DNA of 64,000 nucleotides from Chaenocephalus aceratus (Eukaryota > Chordata > Actinopteri > Perciformes > Channichthyidae): positions 28,165,523-28,229,522 of the forward strand of contig CM043797.1 in NCBI GenBank assembly GCA_023974075.1, given 5' to 3'. This document shows positions 46,035-57,331 of this stretch, piece by piece; the stretch's first letter is position 1, and the number at the start of each line of letters is the position of its first letter. The notes beneath the pieces are model-generated. The model was given only the letters and a program-made list of their open reading frames with translations, was not told the DNA's origin and did not search any database. The translations under genes and the position numbers were made by a program.

Positions 46035-46640
46035 GCGTCATAGAGCGAGCAAGTCATTTCATTGGACGAGAGGCATACTATGAGAGCTGGTCAGAGGGAT
46101 GCGTTCAAATTTAGTCAGTAATTTGAGGAACTGGCGAACGCAGATAAAGTTGAGCTCGAAAATCCTCCAGCATCATTGAAGTCTCCGGTTTGGTAACATG
46201 TTGGTTTCACAGTTACGTACAAGGATGACGGACAAAGACAGGTGGACCGAACCAAAGCTGTTTGTCGGCATTGTTCAACTAAAAAATTGGTTATGCGGCT
46301 GGCAATACATCAAACTTGCACACCCATTTGAAAAGGCATCACCCGAACGTGAATATCACCGGTGCCAAAAGAAAAAAGACTGAAGCGCAAACCCAACCCC
46401 CACTAGCATTTAAGCCTCCACCACTCGCAAAAAGTTCAGACCGAGCCAAAGCTATTACACACGCCAAATATCCTTATGTTGCCATGTTAGCAAAGCGCTA
46501 CCTGGCTGTATGTGCTACCTCTGTCCCTAGCGAGAGGGTGTTCTCCACAGCAGGAGACATTGTTAGTGCCAGCAGATCTGCCCTTTCGGCAAGCAATGTG
46601 GACAAGTTAATTTTTATTTTTAAAAAAATGAAAATGACAA
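46035..46640 (+). pseudogene. Core-deleted hAT transposase: BED finger joined to dimerisation domain
   Basis: From about 46136 the frame reads ANADKVELENPPASLKSPVW with the start ATG changed to CTG, then a TAA replaces the glutamate codon after W. A two-base insertion near 46283 shifts frame in CRHCSTK. The open part from 46316 reads THLKRHHPNVNITGAKRKKT, then directly YPYVAMLAKRYLAVCATSVP, SERVFSTAGDIVSASRSALS and NVDKLIFIFKKMK. The catalytic core of several hundred residues is missing. It is therefore a deletion derivative, now also mutated. Compare the cleaner BED-only copy at 33004-33270. Confidence 0.82.
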
Positions 46641-46940
46641 GCAAGTCATTATGTCAAACTGGCTACTTAGGTACTAGTACAGTACAGTTCAAATACAGAT
46701 TATTTCAGTTCATCGAAATGCTGCACCTTAATGTTTATGTTATTATAATTTGTATTTATTTGAGTGAATACATTATTCACAGTTTAATAATAATTAAAAA
46801 AAACAAAAAATATGTTGTGTTTTGTGATAATTTTTTCTGCTGTAGGCCTACCGAAAACGTACCGAACCGAACCGTGACCTAAAAACTGAGGTACGTACCG
46901 AACCGAAATGTTTGTGAACCGTTACACCCCTAATATGCAT

Positions 46941-48040
46941 AGGCTACAAAGTTATCTTAAATAAATGATTAGGGTTGTTGTTCCAGGCATCAAAAAGTTG
47001 CAATGTCAGATGCTTGCTTTTCATAAGTAGCCTAATTATATCTACCTTGAACATCTTAGCTCGGACTATCCTGTCAGAATAATCTTTCTGATAAATGACA
47101 CCGAACAAAATGGGCACTAAGTAACAGACTTATGTGTTTGCCCTCCATCTCTTTGGTAACATGTATAGTTAATGGTACGTAGTCAGCGTGTGTTATATTT
47201 CTTGTGTAATACAGCTTTCATGCCAAAACTGCTCCTCGTAGGTGCCAACATGTCTTTAATAGCTTGTTTGTTTTTCGGGTGATCAGTGTGATCAGTGTTT
47301 AAACCCACCACCGTCACAACATGAAAGCCATCCTACAAGCAATGTTGCCATTCCAAAGCATCTACGCATTTCTAAAAAGGTGTTTGAGGAGGCAGTGAAC
47401 CGGGTTAAGGGTGAGCTGAAAGGGATAATATAATTGGATAGACATGCCTGCTCTGTTTGATAACTGTTTTAAGCTTTTTTCGTTTCCTATGATTCACAGA
47501 GTCAGTGTGTGAGTGTGTGTGTTTATTTCGTGTTTCTTTGCCATATGTCTTTCCATCTCATATCCAGTTACTGTTGCATATGGAGTCATTACACTAAAAC
47601 AGAAAACTCACAGAAGCTGTCGGTCAAATATAAGACAATGAAGCAAAATGTCATGGGTTGTAAGTTGCCTACAGTGAGAATATATTTCTTTAGGAAAATA
47701 TAAGACTGACAGAATGATTCTTCTGTCATGTACATTCACAAGGATAACCGTTACACAGTTGTGAGACTCATTTCACTATGAATCCCTGCAGCTTGCAAGA
47801 AAAACAAAGAAAAATCACTTTGTAGTCGCTACACAACAAATAAAGTTGAAAATATTGGCCTGAAGAGAAAAAGTTCAGGAGATCAATACAATCCTGTGAA
47901 AGAGTAAAAGTCCTTGACCTTCACTTTTGAGTTGATACATGTGGTGTCAACCTGATCGATTGAGGTGAGGAAACTCAGTACCTTCTTTTGAACCACTTTG
48001 ACTTGACCTGTTTTTAATATAAACTCTGTTTTTTTTTATT
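46941..48040. other. Mostly unannotated stretch
   Basis: Apart from the exon-like segment at 47296-47410, nothing is recognised. The frame at 47509-47703 is unsupported. Confidence 0.45.
47296..47410 (+). CDS. Orphan exon-like segment
   Basis: The borders are GTGTGATCAG and AAGG/GTGAGC. Inside, one frame reads CLNPPPSQHESHPTSNVAIP and KHLRISKKVFEEAVNRVKG without a stop. Composition and splice sites resemble a real internal exon. I see no partner exons on either side within several kb, and I do not recognise the protein. Confidence 0.3.
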
Positions 48041-48119
48041 ATCTTGTTCTGTAATAAACTTTGTAACTGTTTTTCACAAAGTGCTATACAAATTAAATTA
48101 AGTTCATTGTTATTATCTG

Positions 48120-48120
<1 letters not shown>
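48040..48120 (+). repeat. LINE-type 3' tail
   Basis: AAAGTGCTATACAAATTAAATTAAG with TTATTATC follows the pattern of teleost LINE 3' ends (CGCTATATAAATAAA followed by a short tandem). A similar end is at 61835-61866. No coding part is attached. Confidence 0.5.

Positions 48121-48121
<1 letters not shown>

Positions 48122-48181
<60 letters not shown>
48122..48181. repeat. (CA)n microsatellite
   Basis: About 30 pure CA units directly after the LINE-type tail. Confidence 0.96.
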
Positions 48182-48183
<2 letters not shown>

Positions 48184-48299
48184 AAATTGCTGTAACATTC
48201 ACTTAGTGACGCAACTCTGCCAAAAACCCACACACTTAGAATGTTTATTGCCGGAGAACAACTTTCTAAACTCCTTTTTATTCATAAATGGAATATCAA

Positions 48300-48895
48300 A
48301 TCAATCGGAGCAGCGGGAGCGGTACTGCAGTCGCTTTACCGCACCGTTGTGACGAAAAGGGAGCTGAGCCAGAAGGCAAAGCTCTCTGTCTACCGGGCCA
48401 TTTTCGTTCCTACCTCACCTATGGTCATGAAGGATGGGTCATGACCGAAAGAACGAGATCGCGGATACAAGCGGCCGAGATGGGTTTTCTCCGCAGGGTG
48501 GCTGGTGTCTCCCTTAGGGATAAGGTGAGAAGTTCGGTCATCCGGGAGGGACTCAGAGTTGAGCCGCTCGGAGTTTAACCGCTCCTCCTTCTCGTCGAAA
48601 GGAGCCAGTTGAGGTGGTTCGGGTACCTAGTAAGGATGCCACCTGGGCGCCTCCCTAGGGAGGTGTACCAGGCACGTCCTGGTACACTTCCCAGCTGGCA
48701 CGTCCAGCTGGGAAGAGACCAAGGGGTGGACCAGGTGGAGGGATTATATCTCTTCGCTGGCCTGGGAGCGCCTTGGGATCCCCCAGTCAGAGCTGGTTGA
48801 TGTGGCCAGGGAAAATAAAATTTGGGGCTCTCTGCTGGAACTGCTACCCCTGCGACCCGACCACGGATAAGTGGGAGAAGATGGATGGATGGAAT
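48300..48895 (+). pseudogene. RTE/Rex3-like LINE, short 3' copy
   Basis: It matches the copy at 1540-2090 closely: VLQSLYRTVVTKRELSQKAK, TERTRSRIQAAEMGFLRRVA, SLRDKVRSSVIREG and MPPGRLPREVYQARP, with frameshifts. A 26-bp extra segment near 48680-48705 repeats and inverts neighbouring sequence. It ends in GATGGATGGA at 48883-48892. It is truncated about 100 bp further in than the first copy. Confidence 0.85.
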
Positions 48896-51800
48896 TTCAA
48901 ATCACTGCCCTAATTTCTCTTCCCTCTACTTTCCTTTTCTGCCTCCCTCACTCAAGTCTCTCCTTACACATAATGGCGTTTGTTTTTTCCGCAGCAAATC
49001 AGAGCTCCTTAAAATTGACACCCCCAAAAATTGACCGTTTGAATAAAGCTAGAAATCTGAATGTCACTGTGTGTGATTATGTGCATTAATAAGAGTGAAA
49101 GACAGCCTGTGAAAACATGGAATGGGGGAAAGGGTGGAAAAGATAGGGGAAAGCTTGAGATTGAAAGTAGAGAGGAAGCAAGAGTAAGAAATAAATATAA
49201 TTTGTACAGGGGTGTAATAGGGCCGGAATGGCCCATAGATTGTATTTAACAGCGTACTAGTTGTCCATTTACTCATATGGACTGGTATATGACGGCAAAC
49301 ATATTACAACAAAGCTGCCTGACACTGGATTTAGTTTAATTATTTTACAGAATTATATTACAGACAATTAAGGTAGCCCGATCTTCACATCAACATGTTG
49401 GGAGTACTCATAAAAGTGCCGTGACATAATATTACAATCATACATACACTTTGGCTTTTCGGCGCAAAACGGTATCAAGTCCTTTACATGAATATCAATT
49501 CCCAGCAAATCCAGAAAGCTTGGTAAGGCTTGAGTTTTTAAGTTATGTTACAATCTGTTCACACTTTGATGCATTGTTTTTATTATACCATACACACTTA
49601 TACATGTAAATTGTTAGTATCTTTACAAAAGGCATCAAAATGGATAACCCGTGTGACATGTACCAACTATAATATTAACATTAGTTTCCTTTTGGAACAG
49701 CATGCTTGCGTTTGTTTGTTTGTTTGTGTGTATTTGAGTGTTTTACAAAAAAACATAGGAGGTCGAGCGCAATTTTCTGAATTAATGGTGCAAACTCGGG
49801 GGGCGTCTTGTGTGCCTGCGTACCTGTGTGAATCTGTTCTTTGGTTGTGTATTCAGAGAAGAAAGTGGTGTGTATAAAAGCTTCCCTTTCTGTCAGAGCA
49901 GTAAGACAAAGAGTGTGTAGTGGTGGGCTATAGCCGGGTTTAACTGGTGTGCAAACTGTAACAGCATCCAAGCTGCCAACCCATCTACTATAAGGGAACT
50001 GAACTAGACAGGACATCAGAAACACACCATTCTCAAGAGCCTGTGTTTTTACGCTCGCACTGACGCGCTGAGGCGGGTGCAGGTGCAGGCTGTGGGCTGG
50101 CTTCAACTGAATCTCAAACTGATTGCACAAAGAAAAATAGAGTTGATACGGCATTTCAAAATCTAGAGCAGACATTTAAGCACAAAGAATAAACACATAA
50201 AGGCAGCAAATAAAAAGGATGAGAGGAGTATATTGAGATGGGTTCAGTGGGGTGTTTGTTTCTTTGTGAAGAATGAGTAAAGTGTCAAAATAAGAGAAAG
50301 AAAAATATGGTAATTGCAATTTGATCTGTCATCAAAGGTGCATATAAACAATTCTGCTGTGGCATATTTTCTTCATCTCAGTTCTCACATCCAAGCCAGC
50401 ATAAAGCAGTTAGCTCAGGATCTGGCTTTGTACTTGATCATTCTACACCACATGATTTCTATAACCTTAGCATAGAAGCAGATACTGTATGACAGGGTGA
50501 CTGTGGAAGTGATATACTGTAACATGGCTGTACTATAAAAGGTGGTGCACAGGACACAGCCCACACGTCTTTAATATTGATGGACTCCTAGCAGTGTGAA
50601 GTGAATCAGCCATGAAGTAATATTATTACCACACTTAACCCTGACACCTCTGACCTGTCTAACCTGAGGATTTATTCAAGATGGGAAACTGTCAGACAGA
50701 AAGGCAGATTAAATAGGAAAAGCGACAGATGGCTTAAAGACGTAAGAAGTAAACAAGACACAGACAATTTTGAAAGACAGATGAGACGTGGCTAAAAGAG
50801 AAAAGGATTTAGATTAACGACTTAACAATGTCATTATTGACAGCTTAGAATTAAATGCAAAAATACAGACTGACAGAGCAGTACATGGAAGTGTAATTTA
50901 TGAGAAGTACTAATACGTGATGCACTTACATATGAGGCTGGATAACGGATAACTGGATAAAAAGTCCAAAAAAGATCAGCTCACCATCTAAGGTCTGATT
51001 TATGTTACTTAATTCAAAATCCACCCCATGATGTCACTGTTTAAGTAGCTTGAACTTGAACAAACATAAAATGCCACAGCAAAAATTTGAGACATATTTA
51101 CGTACTTTAAACTATATAATGTCAGCGAGCAAATGATCCCCAACTGCAAGTTATTTAGGCTGCTTTTTTGTCGGTAAAAAGCATGAAAACAAAGTGTTTT
51201 AAGCCCTTGTTTCTCATACATGAAAATATCTAGTTATGTATTTCACAAAAATATTAGTACACTGAAATGAATTATGGATGAGTAGTCTAATGAGCAAATT
51301 GGTGAGTCAGTTACAGCTGCAATATTACTCACCTCCTGAGAATAATTAGTTATTTAAAAATATAAAAGCAGATTTCATTAAATTGTTTCACATCGTAAAT
51401 TGGTAAGAAAATAAAAAAGGGGGCAACATGATGTTCCTCTACATTGAGTGATAGTTAAGCTAGTCGGATAATTTGAAGTGCTTGGCAAAACAAATCAAAC
51501 AGCTTGATATCAATCTGGATCTCTCAGACAAGGTCATGAGTACAGGATGCAAATAAACGGGGGGCCCACCCTGTCACAGCATGGGGCGCAGAGGCTCCAG
51601 ACTGACTAGCTAATTCCAAAAAAACCGTGTCTGACAGTTTAACAGAACACAGGTCTGCCCATTAACACGTCGGCTGGACAACCTCCGAGGGCAGCAGTGT
51701 CACTTTCCCTTTATCCTTCTCTCCGTGTCTGTGTGAATGAGTAGCCATGCTTTATTCTGTCCTGAGCAAATTGAAACAACCTGAAACAGGTGTTACAGCT

Positions 51801-51990
51801 GACAAGGCACTGAGCCGCTCTCTATCCTCAGTCACGGCTTGAGTGTTCAGTTTTCCCACAGAAAATGTCTATTGGAAGCAAACTCACTTTGACGCCCCCA
51901 GGAGACGCATCCTTTTTTCCCCATGATAACGCTGCAATCAAAAATCAACTCTTAGAGAGCTTGTGAACATTAGCTATTAGTCGTTAGTCA
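48896..51990. other. Long stretch without recognisable gene
   Basis: AT-rich DNA. The 164-codon minus frame at 49681-50175 has no domain, no splice support and biased composition. Nothing else noted. Confidence 0.5.
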
Positions 51991-51994
51991 ACAT

Positions 51995-52090
51995 TAGGGA
52001 TGTTCCGATCACCTTTTTTTGCTCCCGATCCGATTCCGATCATTTGATTTTGACAATCTGCCGATACCGATTTTTCCCGATCAGATGCAA
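51995..52090. mobile_element. One-ended hAT remnant
   Basis: TAGGGATGTTCCGATCAC followed by CCCGATCCGATTCCGATC and GCCGATACCGAT matches the left end of the element at 55754-56500. No partner end or duplication was found downstream, so only the terminus is supported. Confidence 0.55.
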
Positions 52091-53020
52091 AAGAAGCAAG
52101 TAGACCATTAAAGATGTGTTGCGTAATGACTTTTCAATACAGTAGTTATTTTGTTGAAAATGTTTGTCATCCTCACTCTAGTGGAAAATACTCCATAAAA
52201 AAGTAGTATAAACAAAACTTCTAAGTATCCATGGCGTCCACAGCTCTCTTTGTCTGCATCAGCTTGGGAGTATTTTAAGATATTATATCATATTCTGAAC
52301 AGTGACACAGACGTTTTAACATAGATGCCTTATAATGTAATAATCATCTGACAAGATACTGAAACATTGTAGGGTCAGATGCATTTTTTTGTCTAAAATG
52401 TGGATATAGTATGTTAAAGTCCAGCATGGCAAATGTCTTATACACTCTGTATCAGGCTGTTTGTTCTTTTAAAAACCCTGCTAAGCATAAATCCGCTGAA
52501 AACATGTACTTTGTAAGTTACACTACATCACATGGAGACTGTAATTTTATCTTACCAATATGCATCTACACCCCAAAATCAAATGGTTGATTAGTAAGTG
52601 ATAGCAACATTGTCTGAATTAAAAACTGTAGAGCAGTATGTCTGCTTCACTGCACTCACAGGCAAATAACAGTGTGTGGTTGTCTACCTGACAAATTATA
52701 GCTGCTTGATTGCAATTATACCAACCGATACAGCTATAAATATATCCAGTACATCTGGAAGTATAGAGCGTACAGGACTGATCAATAGAACAGTCTCAAC
52801 CAAAGCAAAGCTGATTAATGACCTGATTACGGAGCGCAGTGTTGACATTAATAGGCTCTAGTACCAAGTAGTCATAACATTTGTCTGACTTGGAGGAAAC
52901 CACAGAACCCGCGGAGTGAAATCAACTTATAAATCAGCTCTACTTGTACAATAACAAAAGGCAGAAATGGCACTTTCACACAGCAGTCTGATCGCACTTG
53001 CTGCAATAATAACCAACAGT
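52091..53020. other. Unannotated stretch after the hAT terminus
   Basis: No motif recognised. Part of it could be decayed interior of the one-ended hAT. Confidence 0.4.
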
Positions 53021-53023
53021 ATT

Positions 53024-53082
53024 TAAGATAAGATAAGACTTTATTTATCCAGAAGGAAATTGTTGTGCCAGAGTAACAAAAT
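53024..53082 (-). repeat. LINE 3' tail (L2/Rex1-like)
   Basis: On the minus strand: AATTTCCTTCTGGATAAATA followed by AAGTCTTATCTTATCTTA. This is the typical end of a teleost L2/Rex1-type LINE with a short tandem tail. Only the tail is present. Confidence 0.65.
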
Positions 53083-53783
53083 ACAATAAACACAGCAGCA
53101 AAACTGTACACTGTGTTTTCAGGTCAAATGTTTTAGCTTGTAACCTTTCAGAACAAAAATGGTAATAGTACTTATTTGTGTGAACCTGGAGACCTAGTGC
53201 TTATATTTCTATCTCCAGCATTTTGATAGTGTGGCAACCATACAAGATGCAGTCAGAAAACCTTACAGTTGTTTGTTTGGGATTAAGATGAAGGCGGATT
53301 TTAGAGATGGTTGTTGTTGAATAGGGGAATAGGAGAAGGGGAACTTTAAGCCCCTGGCCCAGTGGCGTAGCTGTGGGTGGGCCCGGGTGGGCCTGGGCCC
53401 ACCCACATGCACGTCTGGCCCACCCACAGCCAATCAGCGCTTCATAGCGCAGAGCCGGGAAGCCCAGAAGGAAGTGCCACAAACTGCAGTTCATCTAGTG
53501 GCCGACAGGGGATGAATGCAAAAAGGAGCAATTCCCATAGACCCCCATGTTAAAATGCCCAACTTTACAGCAGAAATAAACATGTTTCTAGCCTGGATCC
53601 AATAAAACTTATTCTGGATATAGTTAGATTCCACCTTCATGACAATGGAATAGGGAGTGCATTTTTTTACCGTGAGTTTTTATATTAAGTAAAGTAACTT
53701 TTGCCGTGAGTGAATGAGCGAGGGGGCAGGGCAGTTTACACACACGCAGCTGCTACATCCAGCAACACACACACACGGAGGAG

Positions 53784-54047
53784 ATGGCGGAGAGAACACG
53801 CTCCGAGGTGTGGTTAAACTATAGCCGTGTCGATGTGGACAATACTCGTTACCAAAAGTGGAATAAGAGTTTAGCATGTAAGGGCGGTAACACGAGCAAT
53901 TTGTTTAAACATTTAGCAAAAGTGCACCACATCCAGATGGAGGAATGCACCGGGTTCGACTGTCTTTCTAGTAGCTCTGTAGCCCCATCCACGAGTAACT
54001 TTTCCACGTCAGGTGTTATGTATGCTAGCAGCAACACACAGATTTAA
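53784..54047 (+). pseudogene. Damaged BED finger of the hAT
   Basis: An 88-codon frame reads MAERTRSEVWLNYSRVDVDN, then QKWNKSLACKGGNTSNLFKH, LAKVHHIQ and a serine/threonine tail. The KGGNTSNLFKHLAKVH part is typical of BED fingers, but the CxxC pair is gone: the segment between YQ and KS has been shortened. It cannot fold as a normal zinc finger. It stops at 54045 before the LINE. Confidence 0.7.
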
Positions 54048-54312
54048 CTACATTATACAAACATGGGTTAATGATTAGAGGTAACTGAGTTATTTATTTT
54101 GTTAAAGTTTCAGCTATTCTGTTTACAATTCTGTCATCACATTATTTAATATGATTTGTTAAAACATTGTTGTTTCTTTTGATGTGAAATATTATGTATT
54201 TAATTGAAATAAAAAGCAATGTTAGTTTTGTTCACAATTTGTTTAGTTAGTTTACCTTATTTTTTTCTCCAAAAGAACTGATAAAAGTAATATTAAAGGA
54301 CCGGATCGATAA

Positions 54313-55314
54313 GACGTAGACATAGACATACTTTATTGTCATTTCAACAAGACACAGAGTGTACTATTAAAACAAAATTTCGTTGTACTGTCTTACAGGA
54401 ACAGGACAATATAAAAACTTGCTAAAATTGTACATATAAATAAATAATAGTGACGTGGTGCTGATAAAATTAAAGATAAAGTGTGCATTTAAAATATAAA
54501 GACTTACTATACATATAAATAAAATAGACATACTATATAACAAATATGTGCTCTTTACACAGCGTAATGTAATCTTTATGTTACTGGTCTACTTGCTGTT
54601 CAGCAGTCTGATGGCTTGGGGGAAAAAGCTATTGCAGAATCTGGCTGTTTTGCTCTTAATGCTGCGGAACCTCTTGCCGGAGGGCAGCAGGGAGAACAGA
54701 GCATGGAGGATGAGTGGGGTCTTTAAAAATGTTCTGGACTTTTGTCAGGCAGCGTTTCTGAGCGGTGTCTCTGATGGGAGTGAGAGAAACTCCGATGATA
54801 TTCTCTGCTGTCCTAACCACTCTCTGCAGAGACTTCCAGTCTTTGGCGTTGCAGTCTCTCGACCAGATGGAGATGCCGCTGGTCAGCACGCTCTCTATGG
54901 TTTCTCTGTAGAACGTGGTGAGGATGGGAGGGGGGAGCTGTGCTCTTCTCAACCTGCGCAGGAAGTGTAGGCGCTGCTGTGCCTTCTTAAATAGTGATGT
55001 AGTGTGAGTGGACCAGGTCAGACTGCTTGTGATATGCACCCCCAGGAACTTGGTGCTGTCTGTAGTCTTCACTGCTGTGCTGTTGATGTGGAGTGGTGGG
55101 TGACAGTGCTTTTTTTCCCTGAAGTCGACAATGATCTCTTTTGTTTTATCGACATTCAGGATCAGGTTGTTGGTGTTACACCAGTCTGTCAGATGTTTCA
55201 CCTCCTCCCTGTAGGCCTGTTCGTTGTTGTCCCTGACGAGTCCCACCACTGTTGTATCGTCCGCGTACTTTATGATGTGGTTGGTACTGAACCTGGAGCA
55301 TAAGCATAAGCGCT
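54313..55314 (-). pseudogene. L2-like LINE, 5'-truncated, inserted in the hAT
   Basis: A minus-strand reverse-transcriptase C-terminal half: KYADDTTVVGLVRDNNEQAY (motif C YADD near 55265), LTDWCNTNNLILNVDKTKEI, TKFLGVHITSSLTWSTHT, KAQQRLHFLRRLRRAQLPPP, ESVLTSGISIWSRDC, RVVRTAENIIGVSLTPIRDT and the end RFCNSFFPQAIRLLNSK. A frame break near 54680 precedes the end. The 3' untranslated part ends AATGACAATAAAGTATGTC. It is flanked by an 8-bp duplication ATCGATAA (54305-54312 and 55315-55322). The wording matches teleost L2-clade elements (from memory). Confidence 0.87.
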
Positions 55315-55642
55315 ATCGATAAAAGTATAGTACCGTTGTGTACCCTATGTGGATGTCAGTTTTACACACATTCTGAGGCCGCCGTGCCTATGTTTTTTGT
55401 TTTCACTGCTAATTTATGCTTATGTTCTATTAGTGCATTAAAAAATCATTAAAATCATTAATGAAGTTTCAGCTCAGACCCCACGCTTAATATGTCTCCC
55501 CCTGGCCCACCTACATTTCTCCAGGCCCACCCACACAATAATTCCTGGCTACGCCACTGTCCTGGCCTGATTAGAAGTTCAGGTGATTCAATCACAAGAT
55601 AAAATCTAGTTATTATCTGGTATTTAATGAAAGACAGCCTGC

Positions 55643-56575
55643 AATTAAATTAAATTCAAACCTTTATTTATCCAGGTGAATCCCATTGAGATCATTGATC
55701 TCTTTTTCAAGGGAGACCTGCTGCAAGTAGGTTCCACATGAAGACATAACAACTAGGGATGCTCCGATCGATCGGTCACCGATCGAGATCGGCCAATACT
55801 CACTCTCTACCGATCGATCGGTGCTCTCTAAACATGCTGATCGCACGATGTAAAATACATGACACTTTTCTCTGTGTGCGGCAAAACAAGCTCGCCAAAA
55901 TGGCTTCACCGATCTGGCATTATTTTAAGGTGTCCGAAAAAGACAGTAAAATAGCGGTATGCAACGTGTGTGTGAAGCAGAAATCCTGCAGCTCCGCCCG
56001 CCGGACCGGTGAGCAGAGCGAAACACACAAGAGTTAGACCTAACACACTTAGCTATTTTATCTACCTCTGGAACTAGCTAAACTAGTTATAAATATATGT
56101 ATTCTTCACTGTCGGGTCACTCATTACTGGATCAGTGAGCTGCATGATATACTGACAGGCTGTCAGGAGAGGGAGAGAGGGGGGAGAGTGAGAGGGAGAG
56201 AGAGAGGGAGAGAGGAAAAGAGAGCACTTCCGCTAATTTCTCCTGTGTTATCATCCAAAGTGAATGTAAACTTCAATTATGTACATTATTTGAATGCAAT
56301 AATTAAGTTGATTGTTGTTTGTGGAAGCTCCAGTGAATGAGCCCCATTAACTGAGTTTTAAACATCACTTTAAATGGAAGATTTAAAGTGATGTGTAAAT
56401 CTTCCATTTAGGCCCCGCCCACTCGATCGGATCGGCGATCGGTATCGGCCGATACAGATTCCGGCGATCGGCCTCAAAATTGGCGATCGGAGCATCCCTA
56501 ATAAAAACATAAAACAACAGAACAACAAAAAGGACATCATACAGCAAAGTTACAGGGATTACAATTTACATACCT
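55643..56575 (-). repeat. L2-type LINE 3' tail split by a hAT
   Basis: On the minus strand, CAGGTCTCCCTTGAAAAAGA, GATCTCAATGGGATTCACCT and GGATAAATAAAGGTTTGAAT form a standard teleost L2 3' end. The left part is 55643-55753; the right part continues after 56500 (ATAAAAACATAAAACAACAG). The hAT 55754-56500 sits between. Confidence 0.65.
55754..56500 (+). mobile_element. Deleted hAT with BED fragment
   Basis: The ends TAGGGATGCTCCGATC and its near-inverse GATCGGAGCATCCCTA are flanked by ATAACAAC and ATAAAAAC (one change). Both subterminal regions repeat CGATCGG/CCGATCG. A BED start, MASPIWHYFKVSEKDSKIAV with CNVCVKQK, lies at 55900-56036, followed by a stop. There is no core. GA-rich simple sequence lies at 56165-56225. 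Confidence 0.93.
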
Positions 56576-56617
56576 ATTGACATGTACCAACAGCATCCGA
56601 TTCAACAAGTCCTCCAA

Positions 56618-56990
56618 CTCATATGACCAAATATGCCAATTGTTCAGGCCCAATTATTAAGACCAAATATGTCGTTTGTTCAAGCGCTTAATACGTCCTA
56701 CTCCCGTTGAATGCAAACGTTACAGATGGTCGTTTATTCACAAATAACCCTCTCTGTAAAATCCTAAATTGTAGAATAGTTTGGCCATTAAAACGCTTTT
56801 TGATTAGATTTCTAGCGAGAAGTGTATATTTTACTTTTAGAATCCACGTCCAGTCGATATGTATGATATATAGTTTGATAGATATTGATGATTTGAGGTA
56901 TGCGGCAGCCTCCATGTAAAGTTACGGGTTGAAAACAGTAGGCCTATTTCCGGTCTCGACGTTTTCATAATAAAACCAATGATCAAATGA
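56618..56990 (+). repeat. Dispersed repeat family, copy B (longest)
   Basis: It shares its left half with 3655-3891 and its right half, in inverse, with 60640-60830 (ATCTATCAAACTATA, CTGTTTTCAACCCGTAACTT versus CTGTTTTCACCCACGCTAAC, GGTTTTATTATGAAAAC). So it bridges the two partial copies. Non-coding; family unknown. Confidence 0.7.
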
Positions 56991-57150
56991 ACATTTAATA
57001 TTCATTACTAAAGGTACAGCGGAATCATCACAGCGCACAAAACCTATTACCACCGCAGATGGACCAAAAAAGGGAGCGTTTGAAAAAAAAAGGGGGCGGG
57101 TCCGCTCAGTGAAACGATAACAACGAAACATGAAGTCTGCGTTTAAAATC

Positions 57151-57155
57151 GTGTG

Positions 57156-57194
<39 letters not shown>

Positions 57195-57206
57195 ATGCGT
57201 GTGTGT
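57151..57206. repeat. (GCGT)n microsatellite
   Basis: About 12 GTGC units with one CATG interruption. Confidence 0.95.
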
Positions 57207-57269
57207 AGTTAAAACACATCAGCCTGCGGTCGCTCTTAGCCTTTCTAATGATTCTGAAGGTAAACACAG

Positions 57270-57331
57270 TGAAGGCGGTGCGTGAAAGGCGGTGCGTGAA
57301 AGGCGGTGCGTGAAAGGCGGTGCGTGAAAGG
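57270..57331. repeat. 14-bp minisatellite
   Basis: Four and a half tandem copies of GAAAGGCGGTGCGT, followed by a diverged copy GAAAGGCACTGCGC. Confidence 0.95.

Larger units (their letters stand above)
42301..46932 (+). mobile_element. hAT of the TAGGGGTGTAACGGT family with nested insertions
   Basis: The ends TAGGGGTGTAACGGT and ACCGTTACACCCCTA are flanked by ATATACAT (42293-42300) and ATATGCAT (46933-46940), one change. It begins 9 bp after the duplication of the preceding hAT. The interior matches the short family member at 32794-33554. Between 42487 and 46023 a foreign unit is inserted. Confidence 0.92.
53360..55559 (+). mobile_element. hAT-type element carrying a BED remnant and a LINE
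   Basis: The ends CAGTGGCGTAGC and GCTACGCCACTG (inverse) are flanked by CCCTGGCC (53352-53359) and TCCTGGCC (55560-55567), one change. The sequence just inside both ends is rich in GGGCCCACCCAC motifs. The catalytic core is missing. A LINE at 54313-55314 is inserted. Confidence 0.88.

Noticed and set aside
49681..50175. 164-codon minus-strand open frame
   Set aside because: No domain, no splice or promoter support, and composition as expected by chance; the start overlaps simple GTTT repeats.
52837..52860. Right end of the one-ended hAT at 51995
   Set aside because: GTTGACATTAATA resembles the inverse of the left flank only loosely and no CCCTA terminus is present.
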